From: a virus
DNA length: 55,143 nucleotides
Virus record (IMG/VR): IMGVR_UViG_3300030419_003768
Span: 5,996 to 61,138 of that record
Reading direction: 5' to 3' (one strand)
Below the pieces are notes generated by a model. That model was given only the letters and a program-made list of their open reading frames with translations. It searched no databases and was not told the DNA's origin. The translations under genes were made by a program, and so were the position numbers. The number at the start of each line of letters is the position of its first letter. Positions within the stretch are counted from its first letter, which is position 1. Positions 17,001-24,905 of the stretch are shown in pieces.

Positions 17001-18023
17001 ATGAGCGAAGAAGTTACTATGATTGGTGAAGAATTAATTGAAGATGTTGAAGAGAAGAAAGAAGAGCCTGTTGATTTAACAGTTGATCAACTAGATGGTG
17101 TCGGTGCTGTAACAAAAAAGAAATTAGAATCATTTGGTATTAAAAACATTATAGATATAGCAGTGAGAGGTGCTAAAGAGGTACAAGAAATCACTGGTGT
17201 TGATAAAACAAAGGCAAACGCTTGGGTATTTAATTCACAAAAACTATTAGAAGATAATAATATGATTAGAAAATCTGACATGACAGTAACAGAACTTATG
17301 AAATATCAAGAGAGCCAAGAAAGATTATCCACAAAATGTGATGATGTAGATAGTCTATTCAACGGTGGACTTGTAGCAGAATCAGTTTACGAAGTCTATG
17401 GAGAATTTGGTTGTGGTAAAACACAATTCTGTTTGTCATTAGCAGCAGAAACAATAGCCAAAGGCAGTGATGTGGTTTGGATTGACTGTGAAGATACATT
17501 CAAACCTAGAAGACTTGCAGAAATCATGGTTAACAGAGAATTATGTACTGAAGAAGAGTCACTTGAAAAATTAGACAAAGTAAAATACTTTTACACTCCA
17601 AACTCAGAACAACTGATGGGGACAGTTGATTCATTATCTGATTTAATGCTAGAGAGAAGACCAAAACTAGTCATACTTGACGGTGCTATCGGACAGTTCC
17701 GTGAAGAATATCTAGGAAGAGGTACTCTAGCAGAAAGACAAAATCAAATTGCAAGATTGATGACACATCTTAAAAACATATCGTTTTACTTCAGATGTGT
17801 AGTGGTTTTCACAAATCAAGTACAAAGTGACCCTGCAATAATGTTTGGAGATCCAGTAAAACCTATCGGTGGTAACATTGTAGCTCATGCTTCAACTTAC
17901 AGAGTTTACTTTAAGAAATCTGGTAAGAAGAGGATAGCAAGGATGATAGATAGTCCTGAACATGAGATGAAAGATGCAAGTTATACATTAACTATAAAAG
18001 GAATAGAAGACGTAGAAGATTAA
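17001..18023 (+). CDS. radA: RadA-like recombinase
   Basis: 340 residues. An acidic leader precedes a helix-hairpin-helix domain (LDGVGAVTKKKLESFGI and a second EITGVDKTKA hairpin), as in archaeal RadA. The ATPase core has Walker A GEFGCGKT at 134-141 and Walker B LVILDG at 223-228, with the GNIVAHAST segment typical of RecA-family strand-exchange proteins near the C-terminus. It drives homologous pairing, used in repair, replication restart and concatemer formation. TAATG junction with the nuclease-like gene downstream. Confidence 0.92.
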   Translation: MSEEVTMIGEELIEDVEEKKEEPVDLTVDQLDGVGAVTKKKLESFGIKNIIDIAVRGAKEVQEITGVDKTKANAWVFNSQKLLEDNNMIRKSDMTVTELMKYQESQERLSTKCDDVDSLFNGGLVAESVYEVYGEFGCGKTQFCLSLAAETIAKGSDVVWIDCEDTFKPRRLAEIMVNRELCTEEESLEKLDKVKYFYTPNSEQLMGTVDSLSDLMLERRPKLVILDGAIGQFREEYLGRGTLAERQNQIARLMTHLKNISFYFRCVVVFTNQVQSDPAIMFGDPVKPIGGNIVAHASTYRVYFKKSGKKRIARMIDSPEHEMKDASYTLTIKGIEDVED

Positions 18024-18364
18024 TGAATCCTCGTCAAAGGATGAGATACTCTAATCGAAAAGCTGTAATGTGGTTATTAAAAAATGGATATGATGAAATC
18101 TGGTTGAAACCACATGGAAGGAGACAGGACTTAGTATATACTAGGGGAGAATGGTATAGAGCACTAGATTTATGGAATCTTTTTGATGGAATATGTTTTG
18201 ATAAGGATTATAACATTGTTATGCTGCAGATAAAGACTAACGCATGGGCTAAGGCAAAACCTCTTGAGGACTTTGCAAAAGAACACAAAAATATTACTGT
18301 TTTATCAATCAATGTTAAAGGTGAAAAAAATAAGTGGACTGTGTTTTCTAGAGAATACAAATAA
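18023..18364 (+). CDS. Putative PD-(D/E)XK nuclease, resolvase candidate
   Basis: 113 residues, translationally coupled to radA (TAATG). D55 in FDGICFD and Q69-I70-K71 in VMLQIKTN give the D...QxK signature of small endonuclease-fold proteins (Holliday-junction resolvases, VRR-type nucleases). Basic N-terminus. Coupling to radA favours branched-DNA cleavage, but the family is not certain. Confidence 0.55.
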   Translation: MNPRQRMRYSNRKAVMWLLKNGYDEIWLKPHGRRQDLVYTRGEWYRALDLWNLFDGICFDKDYNIVMLQIKTNAWAKAKPLEDFAKEHKNITVLSINVKGEKNKWTVFSREYK

Positions 18365-18371
18365 CTTATAT
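18363..18371 (+). promoter_or_regulatory. TATA-like box ACTTATATG
   Basis: About 28 nt before ATG 18394; this decides the start of the next gene. Confidence 0.4.
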
Positions 18372-18393
18372 GTGGCATTGTTTTAACTACTTT

Positions 18394-18792
18394 ATGCGTT
18401 TTGAAAATGGTAACATAATAGGAAATGGAGAAGATACTGCATTAGAATTATTAGCACAGTTATTTCCTCAAAAAAGCATAAAAAGACAGGTAAAACTGTC
18501 AGAACTTCTCAAAAAAGACTGGGCAGATGACCTAAGTGAGCGACAAAAAAAAGAGACTATTGATTTAGTTGTATATACAAATCCTGTGATTGTAGTCAGG
18601 GTACAAGACCCACATCATAATGGAATCATCACTGCAGAAAGAGATTTGGTACAAAGAAAGACTTTAGAGTGGAATAATATCAAAGTCGTGGACTTGAGAA
18701 ATTATGACTGTATAAATATCATGAAAGAGGAAAATAACAGGGAAGCAATGAGAGAACTGCTAGAAGCCTTCAAATATGAAGGTATTACTTAG
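18394..18792 (+). CDS. Putative PD-(D/E)XK nuclease-like protein
   Basis: 132 residues from ATG 18394; in-frame ATG 18370 is the alternative, but it lies inside the TATA-like box. A D57 in ETIDLVVY and the strand IVVRVQD near 66-72 suggest a restriction-endonuclease core, though the usual lysine is missing. A later LEWNNIKVVDLR is typical of end strands in such folds. May be a degenerate or structural member. Confidence 0.45.
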   Translation: MRFENGNIIGNGEDTALELLAQLFPQKSIKRQVKLSELLKKDWADDLSERQKKETIDLVVYTNPVIVVRVQDPHHNGIITAERDLVQRKTLEWNNIKVVDLRNYDCINIMKEENNREAMRELLEAFKYEGIT

Positions 18793-18932
18793 CATATTTT
18801 AGTCATTGCCAGAGGAAGTTGTCGGCACGTTCTAGAAACCTCTTCCACCTCTGTTTCAAGTGTAAATGATGCACTAACGACATAATATAATATGATAATA
18901 CTACCTAATATAAACCAAGCTAATTTTCTCAT
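18789..18932 (-). CDS. Small single-pass membrane or secreted protein, 47 aa
   Basis: Begins MRK and a hydrophobic stretch of about 20 residues, followed by an acidic segment and two cysteines. ATGA overlap with the membrane protein upstream on the same strand. It ends 4 nt inside the convergent gene. With its partner it is a candidate lysis or membrane-modifying pair (inference). Confidence 0.5.
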   Translation of the reverse strand: MRKLAWFILGSIIILYYVVSASFTLETEVEEVSRTCRQLPLAMTKIC

Positions 18933-19174
18933 GCTTTTTTTCTAATTCTAGAGTAAATAAGCATTGCTATATTTATCATAGGTATTATTTCTATCAAGTC
19001 CACACCATATAGGAAGAAATCCAGTATTGGATTAACTCTAGAAATCATACCCATTTCTAGGTATAAATCCATATTCCATACCATGTGTGGAATTTGTATA
19101 TATATGATTATGGCTGTTACGAGGAGGCTCTCAGTAGTGTGCCTCTCATACCATGCCCAAAAACTACCCCACAT
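18929..19174 (-). CDS. Two-helix membrane protein, holin-like candidate
   Basis: 81 residues with two hydrophobic segments (about 17-36 and 47-72) and a basic RIRKKA end, the outline of a small holin. Forms a two-gene unit with the 47-aa membrane protein. No archaeal holin family was recognised, so the role is inferred from topology. Confidence 0.5.
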   Translation of the reverse strand: MWGSFWAWYERHTTESLLVTAIIIYIQIPHMVWNMDLYLEMGMISRVNPILDFFLYGVDLIEIIPMINIAMLIYSRIRKKA

Positions 19175-19227
19175 AATTAGAAAACTTTATTTGGATTATT
19201 AAATGTATCTAAAATAAGGTAAAACTA

Positions 19228-19452
19228 ATGGACTTAAAGACATGTGGATGTGATGAGAGAGGTATTTTCTACCCAGATAGTGGGAGAATAATAATATACC
19301 TAAATAATCATGAAAATTTGGAGGATATTTTGGGTACAATAACCCATGAATTAGTCCATAAATGTATTCATGATTTTGATGAGACTTTAGATGATGACCA
19401 AGAGGAAAAAGTTATTTATAATATGGCTTGGGCAACAGAATCAATAGTGTGA
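19228..19452 (+). CDS. Mini-zincin protein with HELVH motif
   Basis: 74 residues. ITHELVHKCIHDF gives the HExxH zinc motif and EEKVIYNM about 20 residues on could supply a glutamate ligand, as in ImmA/SprT-like peptidases, but the protein is very short. Isolated plus-strand gene between minus-strand units; its end overlaps the cyclotransferase-like gene by 12 nt. Confidence 0.5.
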   Translation: MDLKTCGCDERGIFYPDSGRIIIYLNNHENLEDILGTITHELVHKCIHDFDETLDDDQEEKVIYNMAWATESIV

Positions 19453-19743
19453 GTCCATATAGGTTTCACATTCATGACCATTCATTGTTTTCACCTTAAT
19501 TCTTCGATAAAACTTTGTTTCATATGTATCAAGTCTCTTTAAATCCTTTTCAGTGACTTCAAAGACCTTACCTTTCGCAATTTCATCTTTATCTCGGTAA
19601 ACAGAAGGAAAAGAGGTTAGAAAAGAGTGCGTATCGACTCGAAAGCCACGCACACTGTCTTCTTCTCCCTCTATTTGTTTATTGAGTACTCTTTCTCGTA
19701 CAGTGTCGTCTAATAACGAACCATACACAAAAAGCTTACTCAT
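19441..19743 (-). CDS. Gamma-glutamylcyclotransferase (AIG2)-like protein
   Basis: 100 residues. The family hallmarks are an N-terminal FVYGSL loop (6-11), a GxxxxV(E/T) strand in AKGKVFEV, and a catalytic-type glutamate in the DTYETKFYRR segment. The family cleaves gamma-glutamyl amines or removes isopeptide-linked groups. Amidoligases and class II amidotransferases, both encoded at 26484-28623, are known genomic partners of AIG2-like proteins. Confidence 0.75.
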   Translation of the reverse strand: MSKLFVYGSLLDDTVRERVLNKQIEGEEDSVRGFRVDTHSFLTSFPSVYRDKDEIAKGKVFEVTEKDLKRLDTYETKFYRRIKVKTMNGHECETYMDSHY

Positions 19744-19846
19744 TTGAGTGCACTAACTCCTTAACTGCATCTGTGCATTGATTACACAAGTCTAATTGAT
19801 CATATTTCTTAGTTTCTTTGTCATTAAGACAAATATGGCATAACAT
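19736..19846 (-). CDS. Zinc-ribbon microprotein, 36 aa
   Basis: CHIC and CNQC pairs separated by 15 residues. Overlaps the start of the cyclotransferase gene by 8 nt. A TTTAATAAT box about 27 nt before the ATG starts this two-gene unit. Confidence 0.5.
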   Translation of the reverse strand: MLCHICLNDKETKKYDQLDLCNQCTDAVKELVHSNE

Positions 19847-19884
19847 GAATTTTTTAGAAAAAAACCATTATTAAATTCTTCTCT

Positions 19885-19912
19885 AAAAAAACCTTTTTTC
19901 TGGGTTTTTGTT
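19885..19912 (-). terminator. Hairpin plus oligo-T terminator
   Basis: On the minus strand AAAAACC, a short A-rich loop, then GGTTTTTTT: a hairpin ending in T. It closes the AAA+/VWA operon. Confidence 0.5.
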
Positions 19913-19924
19913 GTGTACAACCCA

Positions 19925-20104
19925 TCAGCGTAAGTATAACGTTGCATCCCTACTAAAGTCATTGTCTCTTTCAAGTATAAGTTTGTTTTTCTTGGAAAAC
20001 TTGAAACAGGTTGGGCAAATTTGCCACTTCCAACCATTCTTCCAAGCCCTGTCTCTTTTACTATGTATGTGTGTTGCTGTCTTTAGACATCTCTTGCATC
20101 TCAT
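19925..20104 (-). CDS. Zinc-ribbon protein, 59 aa
   Basis: ATGA overlap with the VWA gene. CKRC near the N-terminus and CPTC at 30-33 form a zinc ribbon; the protein is basic. This frame is preferred over an overlapping 81-aa frame (19792-20037), which lacks motifs and crosses the terminator. Confidence 0.55.
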   Translation of the reverse strand: MRCKRCLKTATHIHSKRDRAWKNGWKWQICPTCFKFSKKNKLILERDNDFSRDATLYLR

Positions 20105-21855
20105 TTTAGACTATGTATTATCTCCCTTTTCAGTTTGCCCATGATAAACGAAGATACCTCACTGAATCTATTACATCTCACATATGTTTTGAACATCTGT
20201 GTAAAGTAAGAGTCAGGAGTTCCATGTCCAACACCTACGATTGTTATGTTTGGACATTGTTTGAGTGCTCGTTTGTGTGCCTTTATGACTTGTTTGTAAA
20301 CCATGTCTCGTCTCACTGCTGTACCATTCACTTTGTAATATGGAATACCATCCGTTACTACAATTAAGAGTTTTCTTCTACCTTTCATAGTTTTCAACTC
20401 TCTAACTCCTGCATCCAATCCAAAGTGTGTTGGTGTGAATCCTCCACGTTGAAGTGGGAGATATTTCAAATCATCAAAGCTTTCGTACCTTCTTAATCTC
20501 ATATCTCCTTTACTGTCAGAAGACCATGTGATACATTTTATATCAACTTCAGGTATTCCTTCTGTGGACTTCCACAATGTTGCTACCATTTTTGCAACAA
20601 GTGAGTTTTGAACTCTCATACTACCAGAGCCATCTATACTTAACACAATAGATAACCCTTTACTTTTGCTGTCATCAATGAAGCAGTCGCCAAACGTTCC
20701 TTGTGTTTTTCCTGCAATATATTCTCCAACATCTATGTCATTTCCTGCTTCAGCAGTTCGCTCTTTGTTTCTGTCTTTGAACATATTTAGAAGTCTTGTT
20801 ACTTCTTTCACAGCATTACTGTCAATCTCAATCGATGTTGCTGCATTAGATTGTTTATCAAGTGGAACTTCTTTGTATCTTTTACTAAAGTTCTCATTAG
20901 AAGTATCAAACAAGTTCTCTTTAATATATCCTACTTGCTCATCTGCTTCTTCAGATAACTCTTCTAAAACTTCCTTGTAGTCTCTTGACTCAAATTCCTT
21001 TTGTAATTCGATTCCTTTATCAAGAGCTTCTTGTTTCTCATCAGGAGTGTAGTGTGGTTTTGGTTCTTTTCCTTGGTATGTTTGTTGTCTATTCTGAGCA
21101 ACAATTTGATTATCTCCTTTTCTTTCCTCGAACTTTGGACAGTCTTTTGGATTCTCAAGGTGTTCTATAACCTGTTTTGCTTTGTCTTCTAAAAATTCAT
21201 CCAAGTATGGTTTCATTTTCACTAAGACAGCTATTGTTCCATGAATTGAAGTTCCTTCAACATCATGTATTAATGGTGCGAGTGGAGAATACTTTGTCTT
21301 CTTAACCAAATCTTCTCGAAAGAATCTTTCAGCTAGTAATGCCATTGATGGATGGTCAACAAATTCCAATCTCTTTCCTAGTTTTTTTCTCACTCTAACA
21401 AAATCCTTAGCGTTACCCAAGTATATTTTTGCCCATAAAGATTCTATTCTTTGGTCTTCAACCACGTTCATTGCTTCATGGTATGTACGCAACGCTACAC
21501 TATACATTGTAGTCATTTTAGGAAACTTTTGTTTCATGATTATTGCCCAATCCTTTATCAATTCTTCTGCCACAGGGTCAAAGGAATTGAATAGTATGTG
21601 AGCAAGCTCATGGTTAATGGCAGTGTTACCATCAACACCTAATACTTTTGGTTTTGCTTTCGTAAGAACATACCCACTATTTGGACTATCTACTGTAGAT
21701 GAAGTAGCGACAACAGAGTTTTCCCCTGCTGCGTACTTTAATTGAATGGGTGCTCTAACGACTCTTGAAATAAGAGAAGTCTTTTTTCTGTCATATTCTT
21801 CCTCAGATATTCTATCATTGGATATATCTATGTCATCTCTATTTGGCACGTTCAT
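20101..21855 (-). CDS. VWA-domain protein, CobT-like
   Basis: 584 residues. The N-terminal third carries NHELAH at 81-86 and a VVEDQRIE segment, both typical of CobT/VWA proteins that sit beside AAA+ partners. A charged middle region follows. The C-terminal VWA domain has the full metal-ion-dependent adhesion site: DGSGS at 408-412, a threonine in GGFTPT near 474, and TDGIP at 502. With the AAA+ protein upstream (ATGA overlap) it forms a chaperone-type pair like cobaltochelatase CobS/CobT or MoxR/VWA. No cobalamin genes are nearby, so metal insertion or protein-complex remodelling are open options. Confidence 0.8.
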   Translation of the reverse strand: MNVPNRDDIDISNDRISEEEYDRKKTSLISRVVRAPIQLKYAAGENSVVATSSTVDSPNSGYVLTKAKPKVLGVDGNTAINHELAHILFNSFDPVAEELIKDWAIIMKQKFPKMTTMYSVALRTYHEAMNVVEDQRIESLWAKIYLGNAKDFVRVRKKLGKRLEFVDHPSMALLAERFFREDLVKKTKYSPLAPLIHDVEGTSIHGTIAVLVKMKPYLDEFLEDKAKQVIEHLENPKDCPKFEERKGDNQIVAQNRQQTYQGKEPKPHYTPDEKQEALDKGIELQKEFESRDYKEVLEELSEEADEQVGYIKENLFDTSNENFSKRYKEVPLDKQSNAATSIEIDSNAVKEVTRLLNMFKDRNKERTAEAGNDIDVGEYIAGKTQGTFGDCFIDDSKSKGLSIVLSIDGSGSMRVQNSLVAKMVATLWKSTEGIPEVDIKCITWSSDSKGDMRLRRYESFDDLKYLPLQRGGFTPTHFGLDAGVRELKTMKGRRKLLIVVTDGIPYYKVNGTAVRRDMVYKQVIKAHKRALKQCPNITIVGVGHGTPDSYFTQMFKTYVRCNRFSEVSSFIMGKLKREIIHSLK

Positions 21856-22778
21856 CTTATTTCAACTCCAAATATTTCTTTGATTTGTTTCGTAACCAAT
21901 TCTCTTTGGTATGAATCACCAAACTTTGAAACTACTGCGTTCTTTAAACTTCTTTCAAGTGGTTTCTTAAGTTCTGAATCTGACCACATTCTATAACATT
22001 CAGCGAACTGAGATAAATCTCTTGGAGATATAGAATACTCTACATCAGCGTTCTTTCTGAGGTTGTGAATGTTTTGTGTCAATGTCATCAATGGTTCAAT
22101 GATTTTCTCCTTATCAATGCCTGACCAATCAATGATTTTTGATAGGTCGTCACTGTTTGGATATTCCCATACTGCTCCAATGAATCTACTTCTTGCATCT
22201 TCTGTGATTGTGTTTACTCCTGCATAGTTGCTTGGATTAACTGTAGCAATTACAGATAGTTTGACACCTTCATCAAGTCGGTATATCTTACCGTTTGCAA
22301 CTATTGACCTACGGTCATCAGTTACAGAGTTAGTTGCTTTTTGCAATTCATGTATCATAGCATTAAACTCATCAAAGTATAATGCTCCTCGTCTAAAATG
22401 GTTTGCAACTAATATTGCTGTTGGTAATACTCCTAGTTGGAAATAACTTCCATTCTCATTTATTTGTGGTCTTCCAATCAAGTCACCAATTTTAGTTCCA
22501 TCGGAACAGTTCATTGGTATGATTGGTATGTTATGTTTCAAACAAATATTATGAACGGCTTGTGTTTTTCCCAATCCTTTATCACCTTCAATTAGATAGT
22601 TCTTTCCTTTCAGAATAACTTGTTCTAATTCATCATACTCATCACTCAGTTGAATATAATCTACTCCCCACTTGGTAGGTAGGTAGTTGTCATACTCAAT
22701 ATCTGCGACAGGTACTTTGAAAGTACGTGGTACTTCCGTTGTTGTAGAATCTACTGATTCTATTAATTTCTTTTCCAT
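21852..22778 (-). CDS. AAA+ ATPase, MoxR/CobS-like
   Basis: 308 residues with Walker A GDKGLGKT at 65-72, Walker B LYFDEF at 133-138, sensor asparagine in ATVNPSNY, and arginine finger region DARSRF. Length and motif style fit MoxR/CobS ATPases. It has an AGGAGG site before the ATG and overlaps the VWA gene by 4 nt. It probably remodels a target together with the VWA partner. Confidence 0.85.
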   Translation of the reverse strand: MEKKLIESVDSTTTEVPRTFKVPVADIEYDNYLPTKWGVDYIQLSDEYDELEQVILKGKNYLIEGDKGLGKTQAVHNICLKHNIPIIPMNCSDGTKIGDLIGRPQINENGSYFQLGVLPTAILVANHFRRGALYFDEFNAMIHELQKATNSVTDDRRSIVANGKIYRLDEGVKLSVIATVNPSNYAGVNTITEDARSRFIGAVWEYPNSDDLSKIIDWSGIDKEKIIEPLMTLTQNIHNLRKNADVEYSISPRDLSQFAECYRMWSDSELKKPLERSLKNAVVSKFGDSYQRELVTKQIKEIFGVEIR

Positions 22779-22817
22779 GTTTTCCTCCTGTTACATATTA
22801 AATACATAACTGTAATA

Positions 22818-23021
22818 TTAATCTTCATTCCATATCACCCTCGACAACATTATTTCTTCATGTATATCTTTGGCTATAGACATTATAGCTTCAGCAGGAA
22901 GTTTCCTACATCTATGTTTTATAGAATGGTCAAGTGCCTTCTCAAACTCTTGGTGGTTATCCAATGCCAATAGGTTAACACAAAAATGGACAATGAATTT
23001 CTCTCTATCTGAAAGACTCAC
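22818..23021 (-). CDS. Unknown small helical protein, 67 aa
   Basis: GTG start in a GTGA overlap with the upstream gene. Helical, acidic C-terminus, no motif. Part of the AAA+/VWA operon. Confidence 0.5.
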   Translation of the reverse strand: MSLSDREKFIVHFCVNLLALDNHQEFEKALDHSIKHRCRKLPAEAIMSIAKDIHEEIMLSRVIWNED

Positions 23022-23164
23022 CAGAATCCACTCCTTGAGAGACTTGACAATCCAAGTTCAGCTAGAAGTTTCTTTCCTTTTTTCTTCTCTCTTTCTCTGA
23101 ACTCTCTTTTCTTTTCAGGATTATCTCTACTGACATAATCCTTGTTTGTATATCTAGTACCCAT
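23018..23164 (-). CDS. Unknown basic protein, 48 aa
   Basis: Lys/Arg/Glu-rich helix with a hydrophobic end (LLAELGLSSL). Overlaps both neighbours (11 and 4 nt), consistent with a coupled operon gene. Confidence 0.45.
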   Translation of the reverse strand: MGTRYTNKDYVSRDNPEKKREFREREKKKGKKLLAELGLSSLSRSGFW

Positions 23165-23528
23165 TCTTTTCTACCTCCATTCTTCTATCAAAGCAGGCTT
23201 CACATTCATTATGATACCATACTTTAGTGTGGTCAATGTATCTGCTATGTGAATTCATAACCATACATATTTCAAAGCTAGAAGTTTCCTTATTACACTC
23301 AATACAATAGTGTGGTACTGGTGGTTTGTTTGGATATTCTGCCCATAAATCAGAATGTAATCTATGTTGCCTTAACAACTCTTCTAATCCCAAATGTTTT
23401 ATCTGAGTTTCAGTCATTCTATCTGGGGCTATCCACATATACTGCATGCGTTGTAACTCAAGTCGTAGTTTTCTACGTTGTCTTTCACTCAAGTCTTGTC
23501 TTTTTTCATTATTTCGTATCACTTTCAA
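23154..23528 (-). CDS. Zinc-finger protein, 124 aa
   Basis: Charged helical N-terminal half, then CIECNKE ... CMVM ... WYHNECEACFD, a zinc-binding cluster. Start uncertain: TTG 23528 lies 5 nt after GGAGG; GTG 23534 overlaps that site and GTG 23522 is further on. Function unknown. Confidence 0.5.
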   Translation of the reverse strand: MKVIRNNEKRQDLSERQRRKLRLELQRMQYMWIAPDRMTETQIKHLGLEELLRQHRLHSDLWAEYPNKPPVPHYCIECNKETSSFEICMVMNSHSRYIDHTKVWYHNECEACFDRRMEVEKNGY

Positions 23529-23739
23529 ATTCACCTCCTAGTTTTTTGACAGCTATTACGTGGTAACAGTTTAATGTAAACTGATACCCAGTACAATCAC
23601 ATTCATAATCGTCACCGTTCTTTACAACAGTATGTAATTTTGTTGGGTCAGAAGCAGATGGCATTATCCATGTGTTATCTTCTGTTAGTTGTACTTTATG
23701 CAGAATACTATCTGCTTTCTTTTCTTGTCTAAGAGACAT
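23509..23739 (-). CDS. SWIM zinc-finger protein
   Basis: 76 residues. CDCTGYQFTLNCYH matches the SWIM finger CxCx(n)CxH, a DNA- or protein-binding module. TAATG junction with the gene upstream and GAAGAGGAG before the start. Confidence 0.65.
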   Translation of the reverse strand: MSLRQEKKADSILHKVQLTEDNTWIMPSASDPTKLHTVVKNGDDYECDCTGYQFTLNCYHVIAVKKLGGEFESDTK

Positions 23740-23972
23740 TAGAATCCCAACTCCTCTTCAATTGCTTCAATTTCTTGTTGAAACTGTATAGGATTTACAG
23801 GACTAAACAATCTCTCGTTTTCTTTCACTGGTACAATTAACTTACGTTCAAGGAATACTTTTACACCTTCTTTTGTAAGTGTTACCTCGTGTCTTGTATC
23901 TGACCATGCTCGGTCTTCATTGGTTGGAGAAGTCCATACGACTATACCTCCAAAATCTTCTTTCAAACTCAT
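23739..23972 (-). CDS. Unknown 77-aa protein, operon leader
   Basis: First gene of the operon that runs down to 19925. Preceded by the strong Shine-Dalgarno AAAGGAGGTGAT. The EVTLTKEGVKVFLERKLI segment may be a small winged-helix piece, but this is uncertain. Confidence 0.5.
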   Translation of the reverse strand: MSLKEDFGGIVVWTSPTNEDRAWSDTRHEVTLTKEGVKVFLERKLIVPVKENERLFSPVNPIQFQQEIEAIEEELGF

Positions 23973-24066
23973 GGTATCACCTCCTTTGTGTCACAAGTTT
24001 CTAACATATAGTATATACGTGAACATCACATATATGTGTTAGCTAAAATATTAAACAGCGTTATAT
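23973..24066 (-). promoter_or_regulatory. Operon promoter with perfect palindrome
   Basis: The gap before the 23972 operon holds, on the minus strand, several TATA-like sequences (CGTATATACTATATG) and the 12-bp perfect palindrome CACATATATGTG at 24027-24038, a possible operator for a dimeric repressor. Confidence 0.45.
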
Positions 24067-24411
24067 TTATTTGAACTTTTCTTTGAACTCATCACTTAAA
24101 TAATTAGCAGGATTTTGTTCACTTCGTTCAAACACTTCCTTCTCAATGGTAAACATCTCCACTAATATTCTAGTGTATTCAGCACATGCTCTTGCATCGT
24201 AAACATGAAAGTGTCTTACTAGTACCTTTATTATTTGATGATGGTCTATATCTTCGTAGCCTTCTATCTTAAAGTCATCTAAGATATGTTGTTTGAATGT
24301 CTTTGATAATCCAAACATATCATCTACATCAGGGTTCTGCACTATCACTCCAATATCCTTCATTTCAAGTAATACTGTGTGAAATCTTTCTTCTCTTTGT
24401 TTTCTATTCAT
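24067..24411 (-). CDS. Unknown helical protein, 114 aa
   Basis: Acidic helical protein with a central HHQIIKVLVRHFHVYDARACAE-type segment; no catalytic motif. AAAGGAGG lies about 13 nt before the ATG. Last gene of a run of small overlapping minus-strand genes. Confidence 0.55.
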   Translation of the reverse strand: MNRKQREERFHTVLLEMKDIGVIVQNPDVDDMFGLSKTFKQHILDDFKIEGYEDIDHHQIIKVLVRHFHVYDARACAEYTRILVEMFTIEKEVFERSEQNPANYLSDEFKEKFK

Positions 24412-24595
24412 TATAATCTATTTCCTCCTTTCGTGTTGTGTACAACTTTCTTGGCATGAGTGGGTGTTGTTGTAGTATATCTTCATCAGGCGTTACCAAT
24501 ATCTTCTTATGTGTTCTACATATTAAATGTTGCTGCTTAATTCTGCAGTCACAATTTCTAACATGCCATACTAATTCTCTATCTGATACGTTCAT
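24404..24595 (-). CDS. Cys/His-rich protein, 63 aa
   Basis: HVRNCDC ... CRTHKK gives a possible zinc site. Start lies in the GGAGGAATCGAAATGA junction cassette, copy 1. Confidence 0.5.
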   Translation of the reverse strand: MNVSDRELVWHVRNCDCRIKQQHLICRTHKKILVTPDEDILQQHPLMPRKLYTTRKEEIDYNE

Positions 24596-24738
24596 TTCGA
24601 TTCCTCCATCATCCAGTCTTGGATTTCACGACAGATTTCACAAAATAAAACATTTGATGATAATGCCATTACACCTTTTCTTTTACAAGAAGAACATACC
24701 AATTCATTTAAAATTTCTTCTAATAAATCTTCAGTCAT
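24592..24738 (-). CDS. Zinc-ribbon microprotein, 48 aa
   Basis: CSSC and CEIC pairs; acidic helices on both sides. Ends EESK in copy 1 of the junction cassette and starts in copy 2. Confidence 0.55.
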   Translation of the reverse strand: MTEDLLEEILNELVCSSCKRKGVMALSSNVLFCEICREIQDWMMEESK

Positions 24739-24905
24739 TTCGATTCCTCCTCTACAAAATTCCCATCCTTTTGCATATCTAGTAAATCATTCATGATGTC
24801 ATATGAAGTATTTTCACATGACCACATATCACCTGTTTTGTGTGTTTCTTCCAACTGTTTCATATGTTTTTCAGTTAGAGTCACTGTGAATTTATACACT
24901 TTCAT
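24735..24905 (-). CDS. Unknown small protein, 56 aa
   Basis: A beta-strand start (VYKFTVTLTE) followed by a helix outlines a possible ribbon-helix-helix protein. Ends EESK in copy 2 of the cassette and starts in copy 3. Confidence 0.5.
   Translation of the reverse strand: MKVYKFTVTLTEKHMKQLEETHKTGDMWSCENTSYDIMNDLLDMQKDGNFVEEESK

Noticed and set aside
19792-20037. 81-aa minus-strand frame
   Set aside because: It overlaps the 59-aa zinc-ribbon frame that has an ATGA junction and paired cysteines, and it runs through the hairpin terminator.
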